A DNA stretch of 47,447 nucleotides, taken from Verrucomicrobiota bacterium (GTDB taxonomy: Bacteria; Verrucomicrobiota; Verrucomicrobiia; Limisphaerales; UBA8199). Both the position numbers and the translations under genes were made by a program. Below the pieces are notes generated by a model, which was given only the letters and a program-made list of their open reading frames with translations, was not told the DNA's origin and did not search any database. Positions 25,683-35,077 of the stretch are shown here, in pieces (position 1 is the stretch's first letter; each line of letters begins with the position of its first letter). The stretch is from positions 1 to 47,447 of the forward strand of contig JAAYVL010000149.1 of NCBI GenBank assembly GCA_012517205.1. The letters are read 5' to 3'.

Positions 25683-27212
25683 TTAGGCGCTCACCGGTCG
25701 GCGGGAGCCCGGTCGCAGTTTGAAACGATCTACGACGACCTGGGGCTGCGGAGCGAGTGCCGGCTTGGCGACTCCGCCGTTAAGGCTGATGCTTAATCCC
25801 AGCATTCCGACGAACATTAGCATGTCTGAAATGAAGGCGCCAAAGATTACAAAGAAGAAGACGGCTTTCACCAGGAAGTAGGCAAACAAAAAGTTGTTGG
25901 CGGTGCGGTAAGCCGGATCGCCGAACTGGTAGTTTAGGTAAAGAACGCGCAGGCCGGCCCACAGGAACCAAAGGAAACCAAGCATGCCGAAAGAGCCGAA
26001 GGGAATAAGAACCGAAAGCGGGCCATTATGATAGTTTCCTACCAACTTGCTGCTTTCTCCGCTGCGGGTGTCATGCAACAAGTTCAATTCCTGGCCGCTG
26101 AAGGCATAGCCCTGCCCGAGGATCAGATACTGCGGGATTTGCGGGAGAAGTTCCTGCCACATCTTCAAGCGCCATTCGGCAGAAACGGCCGCACTCAACC
26201 GGGCCTCGGGATCAAGCTTAACCGGTAAAAAAGCCAGGGAACGTTGCACCGCGTGTGGCATTCGATGAGCAAACGTGATCATCAAGGCCCCACCAAGCAG
26301 CCCGATGAAAATAAAGGTGGGCAACAATCGCGTATGATGCAATCGCTCCATATAGAACAATATTGCAAAAGTAAAGAAGAAGAGGATCACGATGGATCGA
26401 AAGCCGCCCATTAAAGCGCCGAAAACGCAAGCCGCAAAAAGGACAGCACGCCAGGATTTCGCCGTTCCCGCAAAGATTCCCCGGATGCCATACAAAGCCA
26501 GCATGGCGGTAAAAATCCCCTGGTTGAAAAAAGCAAAGCCCGTGATGCGGACGGGCCCCTCGAAGGTGGCTCCCTGCAACGCCGCCCAACCCGCACCCAA
26601 CAGCGGAAACACCAAGTATACAAAGTTGAAACTCGAAGGGAGCAACATGGGCAAATCGCCAATGGCCATGGTCGAAGTTCCCAGGAAAAAGAGCGCGACA
26701 TAGAGCAGGGCCCGTTTGGGCGGGATCGGGCGGCTAATGAGGGCGAAATACCCGATAATCGTCGCAAAGAACATGATGTAGTTCCTGCCCCCGTAAGTAT
26801 CGCTGCCCAGGGACCGAAGCCCAAAGCCGCCTGTTAGGCGCATTGTGATCAAAACGACCAGCGATAGAAACAGCAACGGCCACGTCACCGACGGCACGTG
26901 CAAAAACCGCATATTGCGGTTGATAGTGTACTGCAGCACGCCGATAGAAAAGCTGATGGCGGCCAGCGCCATCCAGAGCGGCGGCCGACCGGGCAGAAAG
27001 AACACCACCGCTGACATGTTCCAGGCGGCAATGAGCCAGACATGATGCCAGCGCAAAAAGATGGGAATCATCAGGATAAAACACAGGGATCCCACCACCA
27101 CAACCGTGGTCAGATCCAGCGGATTCGCCAACAAATACCCCAATGCCACGGCCAGCGGCAGGCAAAGCCCATAAACGATCAGGGACCGAAAAAGTGCCGA
27201 TGCGTTAGACAT
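25683..27212 (-). CDS. O-antigen polymerase/ligase-like membrane protein (copy 2)
   Basis: A 509-residue polytopic inner-membrane protein with about 11-12 hydrophobic segments and a large loop before the last ones, the layout of Wzy/WaaL-type proteins. Motifs shared with the next gene include SLGSDTYGGRNYIMFF, YFALISRPIPPKRA, the loop ILGQGYAFSGQEL and YHNGPLSVLIPFGSFGMLGF (equivalent to the Wzy_C HN...G signature). It likely joins or transfers lipid-linked polysaccharide units in the periplasm; the substrate is unknown. It lies 22 nt after its paralogue on the same strand. No glycosyltransferases are nearby. Confidence 0.65.
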   Translation of the reverse strand: MSNASALFRSLIVYGLCLPLAVALGYLLANPLDLTTVVVVGSLCFILMIPIFLRWHHVWLIAAWNMSAVVFFLPGRPPLWMALAAISFSIGVLQYTINRNMRFLHVPSVTWPLLFLSLVVLITMRLTGGFGLRSLGSDTYGGRNYIMFFATIIGYFALISRPIPPKRALLYVALFFLGTSTMAIGDLPMLLPSSFNFVYLVFPLLGAGWAALQGATFEGPVRITGFAFFNQGIFTAMLALYGIRGIFAGTAKSWRAVLFAACVFGALMGGFRSIVILFFFTFAILFYMERLHHTRLLPTFIFIGLLGGALMITFAHRMPHAVQRSLAFLPVKLDPEARLSAAVSAEWRLKMWQELLPQIPQYLILGQGYAFSGQELNLLHDTRSGESSKLVGNYHNGPLSVLIPFGSFGMLGFLWFLWAGLRVLYLNYQFGDPAYRTANNFLFAYFLVKAVFFFVIFGAFISDMLMFVGMLGLSISLNGGVAKPALAPQPQVVVDRFKLRPGSRRPVSA

Positions 27213-27234
27213 TATGAATTAAACCCGTTCAGCG

Positions 27235-28773
27235 CTACACCTTAACATACTCCGTATTGAGCTCCACGCCAGCATCCGGTTGTTCAGATGGTGACGATGC
27301 AGCAGCAGCAGAAGGGGTGCCATTCAGAGCGACGCCGAGGCCGAGCAGGCCGGTGAAGAAAGCCATGTCCGTGTGCAAGGATCCAAAGCCGACAAAGTAG
27401 AATATGGCCCGAACCGCAAAGGCCGCCAGTAATAGCGTGTTTACTGTTTGATAAACAGGGGAGCCATGCTTGTAGTAAAGGTACAGGGTGCGCGTGCCAG
27501 CAACCAGGAACCAAAGAAACGCCAGCGTTCCGAAAATGCCGAAGGGGACGAGAACCGAGAGCGGCCCGCTGTGATAATCGCCAGCAACCTGCGACCCGCT
27601 GTCCATGACATCATGATACCGGGGCGAGAAATACTGAGCCAAAAAAAGTTCCGAGGGATCCAGCTTATAACCTTTCCCCAGAAATAAATACTTAGGAACT
27701 TCAGGCCATACACGTTTCCACATTTCCACCCGCCATTCAATCGAGATTTTCGCGCTTTGTCTGGCGAGCGAATCAAATTTGCCGGGGAGAAAAACCAATC
27801 CTCGCTGCACGGCCAGCGGCAATTTATCCGCCTGGGGCAGGACCAGGGCTCCTCCCACCAGGGCCACCGCCAGCAGGGCCGGCAGGTAGCGAGTCCGATG
27901 AAGTCCTTCAAGGTAAAATACGCCGATACAAGTCAAACCAAAGAGCGCCACATAACTGCGAAATCCGCCGCCCATGCCCCCCGCAACGGCCAACAGAAAA
28001 ATCAGCCCTCGCCATGGGCGCGCCACATCCAAAATACCGCGAATGCCAAAGCGCGCCAGCAGGTAAGTGTAAATAGCGCTTGCCACTACGGAAGTTCCAC
28101 GAAAGCGAATGATGCTTGGATCGAATGTCTCAAGGTACTTGAGTTGATCTGCCGCATAAGTCGTGGAAAAGACATAAAGGAGAAAGTAAAATTGGCGCCC
28201 GGCGAGGATGGCAAGGTCGGAAATGGCATAGGTCAGCCCGGAAAGAAAAAAGCAGCCCACATAAAGTCCGGCCCGCGACGGCGGAATCCTTCGGCTGGTC
28301 AAAGCGAAATAACCCGCAATACCCATCAGCAGGTTGGCATATCGGCTCCCGCCATACTGTGAAGAGCCCAGGCTGGCAAAGCCAGCCCCTCCCCGCAACA
28401 CCGCGGTGATTACCACCAATACCCCCAATGCCAGCAGGGGATAGGTCACCGCAGGAACCATAATGAAACGTGCCTTCGGGTTTACCGCCCGGTTCAGGAC
28501 AGCAAACAACAGGCCGATGCAGGTCACCACCATCCACAACCCCGCCCGCCCCGGCAGCACGACCGGATTAATCGCCGAGTTCCAGAGGAAGATCAACACC
28601 GGGTGATACCACCGCATCAGCAGGGGAACGCTAAGCACGCCCACGACCGCCAGCACCACCGCCGCGCTGCCGAGTTCCATCGGCTCGGCCAAAAAATACC
28701 CGACCAGCACCGCCAGGGGCAGAGACAGCCCGAGGATCAAATGGGACCGGGGAACTTGTATCGCATTCGCCAT
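27235..28773 (-). CDS. O-antigen polymerase/ligase-like membrane protein (copy 1)
   Basis: A 512-residue paralogue of the following gene, with the same order of hydrophobic segments and matching motifs: SLGSSQYGGSRYANLL, YFALTSRRIPPSRA, FLGKGYKLDPSEL and YHSGPLSVLVPFGIFGTLAF. The clear but moderate similarity points to an old tandem duplication. Being first in transcription, it probably leads a two-gene operon. A Wzy/WaaL-like function is inferred from topology and the YH(N/S)G-type loop. The C-terminus ends in a short soluble tail. Confidence 0.65.
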   Translation of the reverse strand: MANAIQVPRSHLILGLSLPLAVLVGYFLAEPMELGSAAVVLAVVGVLSVPLLMRWYHPVLIFLWNSAINPVVLPGRAGLWMVVTCIGLLFAVLNRAVNPKARFIMVPAVTYPLLALGVLVVITAVLRGGAGFASLGSSQYGGSRYANLLMGIAGYFALTSRRIPPSRAGLYVGCFFLSGLTYAISDLAILAGRQFYFLLYVFSTTYAADQLKYLETFDPSIIRFRGTSVVASAIYTYLLARFGIRGILDVARPWRGLIFLLAVAGGMGGGFRSYVALFGLTCIGVFYLEGLHRTRYLPALLAVALVGGALVLPQADKLPLAVQRGLVFLPGKFDSLARQSAKISIEWRVEMWKRVWPEVPKYLFLGKGYKLDPSELFLAQYFSPRYHDVMDSGSQVAGDYHSGPLSVLVPFGIFGTLAFLWFLVAGTRTLYLYYKHGSPVYQTVNTLLLAAFAVRAIFYFVGFGSLHTDMAFFTGLLGLGVALNGTPSAAAASSPSEQPDAGVELNTEYVKV

Positions 28774-28868
28774 GATGCAGGGCTATCAAACCAAACCCCA
28801 TGCCCGGGGGCAAGCGCTTTGTCCCTCCGCCAGGCGGGCCGGGACCAGCGCCGGGGAAAGGCGCTGCG

Positions 28869-29840
28869 CTAGGCCAGCTTCTTCAGCAAGGCAATCTCCC
28901 GGCGCAGGATGTCGGCGCGCTGGTTTTCGGGAAACCGGCCCAGCGACTCGTTTTCGACGCACAGGTCGCCGCGATACCGGGCTTTGCGCAGGATTTTAAC
29001 GATGCGCGCAAAATCCAGGTCGCCTTCGTAGATCGGACAGCAGTATTTGCCGTATTCCCAGCCCATCTCGCGGCGCACATTTTTCTTATCGTCCGGGTAG
29101 CCGATGCTCTTGCAATGCGTATGCACGACGCGGGGGGCAAATTTTTCGTAAATGGGATAAAGTTCGCTCACCGGATGCCCCCACCAGTAGAAGTTGGCGG
29201 TGTCGAGCGTCAGGCCAAGCCGGCAGGAGCCGACGCCGTCGAAAAGCCGGTCCAGGAATTGCGGGTCATTAGTAATCTTGCCGTGGTTTTCGACGCCGTA
29301 GCGAATGGGCGAGTCCTCCGCCAGGGCGCAGAGACGTTTGCAAGTGTCGATCGCAAAGGAAAGGAACTGGTCTCCCTCCAGTTTGCGCGGCACGACATCA
29401 ATCCGGATGATCTCGACGCCGAGCTGCTGGGCGGCCGGAATCAACCGGCGCGCACACTCAAGCTCCTCCTCCAGGCGCTCGTCAAAGCGGTTGCCCATCA
29501 TAAACGCCGCGATACGGCAACCGCTGGCCGAAAGGTCATCCTTGAGCGTTCGAATGCCTTCCGGCGTGGCCAGCGTGTACTTGCGCTGCGGGTGAAACAG
29601 CAAGGGGCAGGTCAGGTCCAACTCGACGCAGACCTCGATCGCTTCCGCGCCCACCGCTTTCATGCTGGACCAGCTATCCGGCAGGCCGGCCACCTTCAGA
29701 TGCACGTCGCGACAGCCAACCAGTGTTTTCTTTTTTCCGGCGGCCAGCAGCGGGCTGGCGGTGGAGAGCATCCCGGCAGACAAGGCCAGGCCGGTAGTTT
29801 TGATAAAACTGCGTCGTGAGCAGGAGGGGGTGATGTTCAT
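28869..29840 (-). CDS. Sugar phosphate isomerase/epimerase-like protein, exported
   Basis: A 323-residue TIM-barrel protein of the AP-endonuclease-2/xylose-isomerase-like superfamily. The N-terminus CSRRSFIKTTGLALSAGML is a Tat-type signal (SRRSFIK). Likely metal ligands are spread through RYGVENHGKIT (Glu, His), LTLDTANFYWWG (Asp), VVHTHCKSIG (His) and DLCVENESLG (Glu). Such proteins isomerise or epimerise sugars or keto-sugars, often in DUF1080/GH172 pathways. It lies next to the GH172-like gene on the same strand, which suggests a shared carbohydrate pathway. The specific substrate cannot be read from sequence. Confidence 0.85.
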   Translation of the reverse strand: MNITPSCSRRSFIKTTGLALSAGMLSTASPLLAAGKKKTLVGCRDVHLKVAGLPDSWSSMKAVGAEAIEVCVELDLTCPLLFHPQRKYTLATPEGIRTLKDDLSASGCRIAAFMMGNRFDERLEEELECARRLIPAAQQLGVEIIRIDVVPRKLEGDQFLSFAIDTCKRLCALAEDSPIRYGVENHGKITNDPQFLDRLFDGVGSCRLGLTLDTANFYWWGHPVSELYPIYEKFAPRVVHTHCKSIGYPDDKKNVRREMGWEYGKYCCPIYEGDLDFARIVKILRKARYRGDLCVENESLGRFPENQRADILRREIALLKKLA

Positions 29841-30073
29841 ATATTTACGTTAAAAGGGGTTAGGGGTCTCAAAAACTTCCGGCCAACGGCCGTGGCGTCA
29901 ATCCGGCCGAAACCGGCAGCGGCCCGAAATAGCAGCCGCCCCATCCCGGTTGGGCACCGCTGGCAGCCAGCGTCGCGCCGTCCCCAGCCGCGGAAACCGC
30001 TAGGAGATCTCGTCGGGCGGCGGTCGGGCGCGGTCGGGCGGGAGCGGGGGCGAACATGGGCCGGGAATTGGGC

Positions 30074-31216
30074 TTAGAGATTAGGTGGCAGCTTCGGAAA
30101 GGCCTGGTGCGGCTCCTTCTGGTACCAATAGGCGACGGAGGCAATGTCATCCTCCAGCGGCAGATACCGCCCGCCCTCCTGCCAGCCCAAAGCCTGGATC
30201 GTGACCTTGAGGTCCTTTTTGAAGCGCACCGGGTCGGGGATATGCCATCGGTACAGGCCAAATCGCTGGCCCACCTCGTAAATCCGGTCCGGCGGCAGGA
30301 CTTGCGCCAGCCCGGCGTAAGGCGTGCAAAACACCTGGTACTTCTTCGTCTCGCGATTCTCGAAGTTGTAGGAACCGCAGAAATAATCCTCCGTGCCGGT
30401 CCCGCAGATGGTCGGGAACTGCCGATCGCCGTCCATAAAAAACTTGATTTCGCCCTCGCCCCACCAACCGGGACTGTGCACCTCCCACGCCAGGTAGGTG
30501 CCCACGTAATGTCCCTGGCCGGCGACGCCGTCGAGGATGGTATAGAGGCCCTTCTGTTTTAACGGAGATTCACGGCGAAACTGCGCGTGGAAATACGCCG
30601 CCGACTTCGGCACCGGCGCGAGGGCATAATTGATCTGGTAATAAAGGATCATATCCTGCGCGTCCCGGTTCTCCATCGTGATCCGGGCTTTCTTGCGGAA
30701 CGGCATCGGCCAATAACAGTTGAAGGCACTGCCGGGGTTGACGCAGACCGCCAGCGAACTGACCTGGCAATACTTGCCCCAGCCGCAGGCGAAAAAGTCG
30801 CCCACCGGACACTCGACGGAAGGCTCCGCCTCGTCATCCCAGTAAAAGCGGAGAATCGAGCGGCGCCAGTTGCCCGTGGGCGTCATCCAAATCTGCTGGA
30901 TGAGGCCCGGCCCGTTGATCTCGCCCAGGGTAAAAGTCGTCCCGGCCTTAATACGAACCGAAGGCGAAACCTTCCAGCCCTGCCCCAAATCCCGCGCCGG
31001 GCCCTTGCCGGTCCCCTCGGTCGCCATGCCCGCCTTGCCCTTCTCGCCGGTAAAGTTCTCCGGACTGATTGAGCGCGACTCCGCCTTGGAGACGCGATAG
31101 AGATTGCCCAGGTTAACCTCGCCTCCATCGAGAGGGGTGGCCATCGCAAGGGCGCCAACCAAACCACATCCGACCAGAAGCGGAAACACCGCAGGCGCGA
31201 AACGAAGTTTATTCAT
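30074..31216 (-). CDS. DUF2961 (GH172-like) secreted protein
   Basis: A 380-residue protein with an N-terminal signal peptide (MNKLRFAPAVFPLLVGCGLV...). It matches the DUF2961 family, now partly assigned to glycoside hydrolase family 172 (fructofuranose or arabinofuranose dianhydride and arabinan chemistry). Typical segments are GPGLIQQIWMTP, LRFYWDDEAEPSVECPVGDFFACGWG, NCYWPMPFRKKARITMENRD and the C-terminal GTGTEDYFCGSYNFE. The ATG at 31216 gives a clean signal peptide; a GTG 45 nt upstream is rejected. The gene is cotranscribed or codirectional with the isomerase-like gene, 233 nt apart. Confidence 0.85.
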   Translation of the reverse strand: MNKLRFAPAVFPLLVGCGLVGALAMATPLDGGEVNLGNLYRVSKAESRSISPENFTGEKGKAGMATEGTGKGPARDLGQGWKVSPSVRIKAGTTFTLGEINGPGLIQQIWMTPTGNWRRSILRFYWDDEAEPSVECPVGDFFACGWGKYCQVSSLAVCVNPGSAFNCYWPMPFRKKARITMENRDAQDMILYYQINYALAPVPKSAAYFHAQFRRESPLKQKGLYTILDGVAGQGHYVGTYLAWEVHSPGWWGEGEIKFFMDGDRQFPTICGTGTEDYFCGSYNFENRETKKYQVFCTPYAGLAQVLPPDRIYEVGQRFGLYRWHIPDPVRFKKDLKVTIQALGWQEGGRYLPLEDDIASVAYWYQKEPHQAFPKLPPNL

Positions 31217-31893
31217 AGCCAGGTTTTTGCAGCCAAACATAGAGCCGTACGACCGATTCACCGGGGCAATCAGCTCCCAGTGGAAACAATGCTCTACTTC
31301 TATCCAAAACCCCTCGGAAGCGCAAGCAAGGACTGAAAAACGCCGTTGGCCGGGCGGTTCTCCACTTCTGGCAAACGCGCCGATATTCCTGGCTGCTCAT
31401 TCGAGGATCCTTAGCCGGGCCGACGGGAATATCTGGGCAAGCCCACTGCCCTGGCGGAAAACGGAGATGTTTCATCGCCGTGCGTAGTTTGATTTCCCAT
31501 TCCGGCAATGGATTTTCCAGCGCGGGTCACGCCAAGGGCTGACGGATCGCCGATTCCTTTGCCAACCTCACTCGGATCGCCTTTGAGAACTGGTTATAGG
31601 CTTGGCGTCATTATCCGAGAAATGATCGAGGGCACCTTGGACGTCCATAGCACCACGGCGGTCAGGCAGTGATATGGCAAAGAATTGCTCCCTGAAGCAT
31701 TGTATCTAACCGAATAACGAGTTTGGCATGTTTCTTCATGAAACAGGGTCAAAAAACGCAAATAACCGTTAATCTAACATGTTTAGCGATTACCGTTAAC
31801 GATATAGAACCCAAAAAGTCTTTTATCCTGTATCAAGCAATTACTCCCTTTTGCCAATAAGAGTCCCTGGCTAAAGACCGGAGGCAGAGAAAC
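31217..31893. other. Intergenic stretch upstream of the GH172-like gene
   Basis: About 680 bases without a convincing gene. Open frames exist near 31209-31508, but none has family features. The sequence becomes AT-rich from 31600. ACCGTTAA-type words recur near 31765 and 31793. It probably contains the promoter for the GH172-like gene at its left end. Confidence 0.35.
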
Positions 31894-32322
31894 GACCTCA
31901 CAGGACACGTAATCTCTTGGTTTTACGGGAGAAAAATATTCGGAAGTCAACGGCAAGATCGTTGAATTCATCAATCAAACGGCTCGTTGCGGCTGCCCAT
32001 TGGCTTATCAGTCCCGTTTTGGATTCAGTGAAATGGGGGCACTCGGCTGGACTATGCAACGGCAACACTGCAAATAAGTCATTCGCGAAACCAACAGTCA
32101 TCCGAGCGCCCACCCGCCTTTGGAAAATCATCTCCCATCAGCTTCGGACTTATAACTAACTGTTTTTACTGAACTTAGTATTTGTCCTCCCGTTCCATTT
32201 CATCATTTCGGCCTTTCCAGGCATCCAGCTCCACTATCCCAATACCCTGGATTTACCCTGCTTCTACGCCGTGTACAATGGGTGTACAAGGGATGCTCAC
32301 CGGGAGTCCATCGGATTTTAGC
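31894..32322. repeat. Dispersed repeat, copy A
   Basis: This stretch aligns over about 430 bases with 46871-47308 in the same orientation, at roughly two-thirds identity by eye. Shared blocks include TTACGGG, CAACGGCAAC, AACTAACTGTTTTTAC and GTGTACAAGGGATGCTCACC. On the minus strand both copies keep an open frame (here 31898-32131, 77 codons) with matching words such as RM..GFA, LPL.SP and RI.F.RK, about 40 percent identical by eye without gaps. It may be a dispersed non-coding repeat or remains of a small gene family. A tandem word TGTACAA(N)GGG occurs twice near its right end. Confidence 0.7.
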
Positions 32323-32369
32323 TGGTGCATCCGATGAGCATCCCTTGTACACCCGTTGTACACGGCGTA
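32265..32369. repeat. Large inverted repeat / hairpin in repeat copy A
   Basis: The 35-nt arm starting TACGCCGTGTACAA at 32265-32299 is the inverse of 32335-32369, with one mismatch in 35. The interior can pair further through TCGGAT/ATCCGA. In copy B only the left arm remains, and the sequence then changes to an insertion-sequence end. Such a long arm on either strand could be a strong RNA hairpin, a protein-binding palindrome or the trace of a small MITE. Confidence 0.85.
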
Positions 32370-32808
32370 GAGATAGGGGGCGTTCAGGGTGCGTCCAGAG
32401 TAGGTCCAGGATAAGCCGAAGCTGGCATGATTCAGATTCGGCCTCAATTTTGCCTCTTTTTAGGCGCAAGCCTAAACCATTGGTTTTATCGTGGAAAGAC
32501 ACGGAGTCCGGCGGCCATGCTATTGGATTCGCTAAACAAAATATCGCTGAGGCTATGGTCTGGGCGGTCAAGGTTGCTCAGGATCCGATGGAGTAAGAGA
32601 GGACGGTTGGGCTGTCCAACTGAGTCGTTCCGGTTTAAATCCCTTCAAAAACGCCCGGTTGGGCGCGAAACAATCCGTTATTTGCTTAAATTCGGGGCCG
32701 TTAACGATGCAGAGGCAGCAATGCGCTTGAGTTGATTGGAAATAGCCATCGGTTGTGGCGGAGCGCATTTGCATTTGCGCGGATTTATCTCTAACTTGTC
32801 GCCAATCA
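32370..32808. other. Intergenic stretch upstream of dsbD-like gene
   Basis: About 440 bases with no recognised gene. A perfect 7-bp stem TTTAGGC/GCCTAAA closes a GCAA tetraloop at 32459-32476. Plus- and minus-strand open frames cross it, but neither resembles a known protein. It should contain the promoter of the thiol:disulfide gene. Confidence 0.35.
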
Positions 32809-34950
32809 ATGTATTCGATGTTTGGGCGACGATTCCTGAGTTTGTTCGGCGTATTCTGGCTTGGCCTGGGCGGGCTGTCTGCCCGGGCGGCTCATACGCA
32901 GGCGCAGTTGTTGCTGGATGCGGAGGTTGCCCGCCCGGGGGATACCGTTTTGGCGGGGATTCATCTTCGCATGGACCCGCACTGGCATACCTATTGGCAA
33001 AACCCGGGCGAGTCCGGCATGGCAACCGCCGTTGAATGGCAGTTGCCGGCGGGCGTGGCCGCCGGGGACATCCAATGGCCGGTTCCGGAAAAATACCTGG
33101 AATCGGACCTGGTCACTTATGTTTACACCCATGAAGTTGTGTTGTTGGTTCCGCTGCGGCTGGCCGCGGATTTGCGGACCGGCCCGCTGGAGTTGAGCGC
33201 CGAAGTCTCCTGGCTGGAGTGCGAGGTGGCCTGTGTTCCCGGCAAGGCCAGGGTGCGGGCTACGCTCATTGTGGGCGCGGAAACCAAGGCGTCGAAAGAG
33301 TCCGCGCGGCTTAAAGCCTGGCAGGGCAAACTTCCGCAGCGCGGCGGTGGATTGTCGGTCCGCGCGTGGTGGGATTCCGTCCCCGTCGGCAATTCCCGCA
33401 CCCTGATGCTGGAATGGAAGCCCGCCGCCGGTGTCACCGAGGCGGATTTCTTCCCCGACGCCAGCGAGGAGTTCGAGGTGCAGCCGGCGACGGAGAAAGC
33501 CGAGTCCGACCCGGGAATCCTTCGCCTGCGCAAGAAGGTCACGAAGCTGCGCGGAGACTGGCCGCGGCACGTCTCCGGGCTGCTGGTTCAGGAAGCGGGC
33601 GCCGCGCGCCGGGCCGATGAGGTTCGCCTGCCGATCCGCGATTCGGAGTCCGACGCCCGGGACGGGCGCGCTCCGTCCGCCGGGGCCGGCCTGGGAACTC
33701 CCGCGCTTTGGAAGATGCTGCTGTACGCGTTTCTGGGCGGGCTGATTTTGAATGTGATGCCATGCGTGCTGCCGGTCATCGCCTTGAAGATTCTCGGTTT
33801 TGTGGGGCAGGCGCGGGATGAGCCGCGCCGGGTTCGCCAGTTGGGATTAATCTACGCGCTGGGGGTGCTGGTGTCGTTTCTCGTGCTGGCCGGACTGGTG
33901 ATCGGGGTCAAGGCGGCGGGGCATAAAGCGGGCTGGGGAATGCAGTTCGGCAATCCGCAGTTTCTGGTGCTGCTGACCATGCTGGTGACCCTGGTGGCGC
34001 TGAACCTTTTTGGCCTGTTCGAGATCAACCCCGGCGGGCGGGTGTTGGGGGCGGCGGGCGCCCTGGCCGCGAAAGGCGGCCCGGCGGGCGCGTTTTTCAA
34101 CGGCGTGCTGGCGACGATTCTGGCGACTCCCTGCACCGCGCCGTTCCTCGGGGCGGCCCTGGGATTTGCGTTCAGCCAGCCGGCGGGCCTCATCATTGTG
34201 ATGTTTCTGGTGGTGGGCCTGGGCCTGGCCGCGCCTTACGTGGTGTTGAGCTGGCATCCGGCGTGGTTGAAGTTCCTGCCCAAACCGGGCGCGTGGATGG
34301 AGCGGTTCAAGGTGGCGATGGGCTTCCCGATGCTGGCGACGGCGGTGTGGCTCTTCAGTCTCATCCCGCTGCACTATGGCCGGCGCGCGCTGTGGCTGGG
34401 GCTTTTCCTGGTCGTGCTGGCGCTGGCGGCCTGGGTCTATGGCGAATTCTTCCAGCGCGGGCGCACGCGGCGCGGGCTGGGGCTGGCGGTGGCGCTGGTT
34501 CTCCTGGCCGGGGGATTTCTCTACGCGGTGGAAGGGCAGTTGCGCTGGCGCGCGCCGGTCGCGGACGCTTCCGCGGAGAACCCGGGCCTCCCGGGGGGCA
34601 TCGAATGGCAGCGCTGGAGCCCGGCGGCGCTGGCCGCGGCGCGCGCCCAGGGCCGGCCCGTGCTGGTGGATTTCACCGCCGACTGGTGCCTGACCTGCCA
34701 GGCCAATCTGCGCGTGGCCATTGACATCCCCTCGGTGCGCGCCCGGCTCAAGCAGATCAACGCGGTCGCCCTGCTCGGCGATTACACCCGGCTGCCGGAT
34801 GACATTACCGCCGAGTTGAACCGCTACGGTCGCGCGGGCGTGCCGCTGGTGCTGGTGTATCCCCGGAATCCCGCCGAACCGCCGCAGGTCCTGCCCGAAG
34901 CGTTGACGCCGGGCATCGTGCTCGACGCGCTGGCGCGCGCCGCGTTGTAG
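32809..34950 (+). CDS. DsbD-type thiol:disulfide interchange protein
   Basis: A 713-residue inner-membrane electron relay that passes reducing power from cytosolic thioredoxin to periplasmic proteins. The layout is: signal peptide (RFLSLFGVFWLGLGGLSARA); an N-terminal beta-rich DsbD/DsbC-like domain with a cysteine pair in WLECEVACVPG; a central CcdA-like domain of about eight membrane helices with redox cysteines in NVMPCVLPVIALK and TPCTAPFLGAALG; and a C-terminal thioredoxin domain with DWCLTCQ (Cys627 and Cys630). ATGs at 32809 and 32818 both fit; the upstream GTG 32755 is less likely. The redoxin gene follows 127 nt later. Confidence 0.9.
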   Translation: MYSMFGRRFLSLFGVFWLGLGGLSARAAHTQAQLLLDAEVARPGDTVLAGIHLRMDPHWHTYWQNPGESGMATAVEWQLPAGVAAGDIQWPVPEKYLESDLVTYVYTHEVVLLVPLRLAADLRTGPLELSAEVSWLECEVACVPGKARVRATLIVGAETKASKESARLKAWQGKLPQRGGGLSVRAWWDSVPVGNSRTLMLEWKPAAGVTEADFFPDASEEFEVQPATEKAESDPGILRLRKKVTKLRGDWPRHVSGLLVQEAGAARRADEVRLPIRDSESDARDGRAPSAGAGLGTPALWKMLLYAFLGGLILNVMPCVLPVIALKILGFVGQARDEPRRVRQLGLIYALGVLVSFLVLAGLVIGVKAAGHKAGWGMQFGNPQFLVLLTMLVTLVALNLFGLFEINPGGRVLGAAGALAAKGGPAGAFFNGVLATILATPCTAPFLGAALGFAFSQPAGLIIVMFLVVGLGLAAPYVVLSWHPAWLKFLPKPGAWMERFKVAMGFPMLATAVWLFSLIPLHYGRRALWLGLFLVVLALAAWVYGEFFQRGRTRRGLGLAVALVLLAGGFLYAVEGQLRWRAPVADASAENPGLPGGIEWQRWSPAALAAARAQGRPVLVDFTADWCLTCQANLRVAIDIPSVRARLKQINAVALLGDYTRLPDDITAELNRYGRAGVPLVLVYPRNPAEPPQVLPEALTPGIVLDALARAAL

Positions 34951-34986
34951 CCGGCCGCGCGCCGCGGCAACGGCGCCGCGGGCCGG
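34951..34986 (+). terminator. GC-rich hairpin after dsbD-like gene
   Basis: Immediately after the stop, CCGGCC (34951-34956) pairs with GGCCGG (34981-34986), with further GCCGCG/CGGC-type pairing inside. The hairpin is strong, but no U-tract follows. Confidence 0.4.
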
Positions 34987-35077
34987 GGAGCGGGGTGAGC
35001 GAGTTGCCCCCCGGCCAAAGTTGTGCTTCCTTATTGCGGAACGGAATAAGGTTAGTCAGGCATCCTTTGACGCAGTT

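Noticed and set aside
23609..25723. 704-codon plus-strand open frame opposite the IS630 and HerA-like genes
   Set aside because: Residues are Gly/Ala/Arg-rich with no domain; the minus strand has clear ATPase and transposase motifs. It arises from high GC third positions.
31209..31508. 99-codon minus-strand frame upstream of the GH172-like gene
   Set aside because: No family resemblance, no ribosome site, no matching copy elsewhere in the window.
32203..32596. Open frames across the large hairpin on both strands
   Set aside because: They merely read the palindrome; the predicted residues repeat on both strands because of the inverted repeat.
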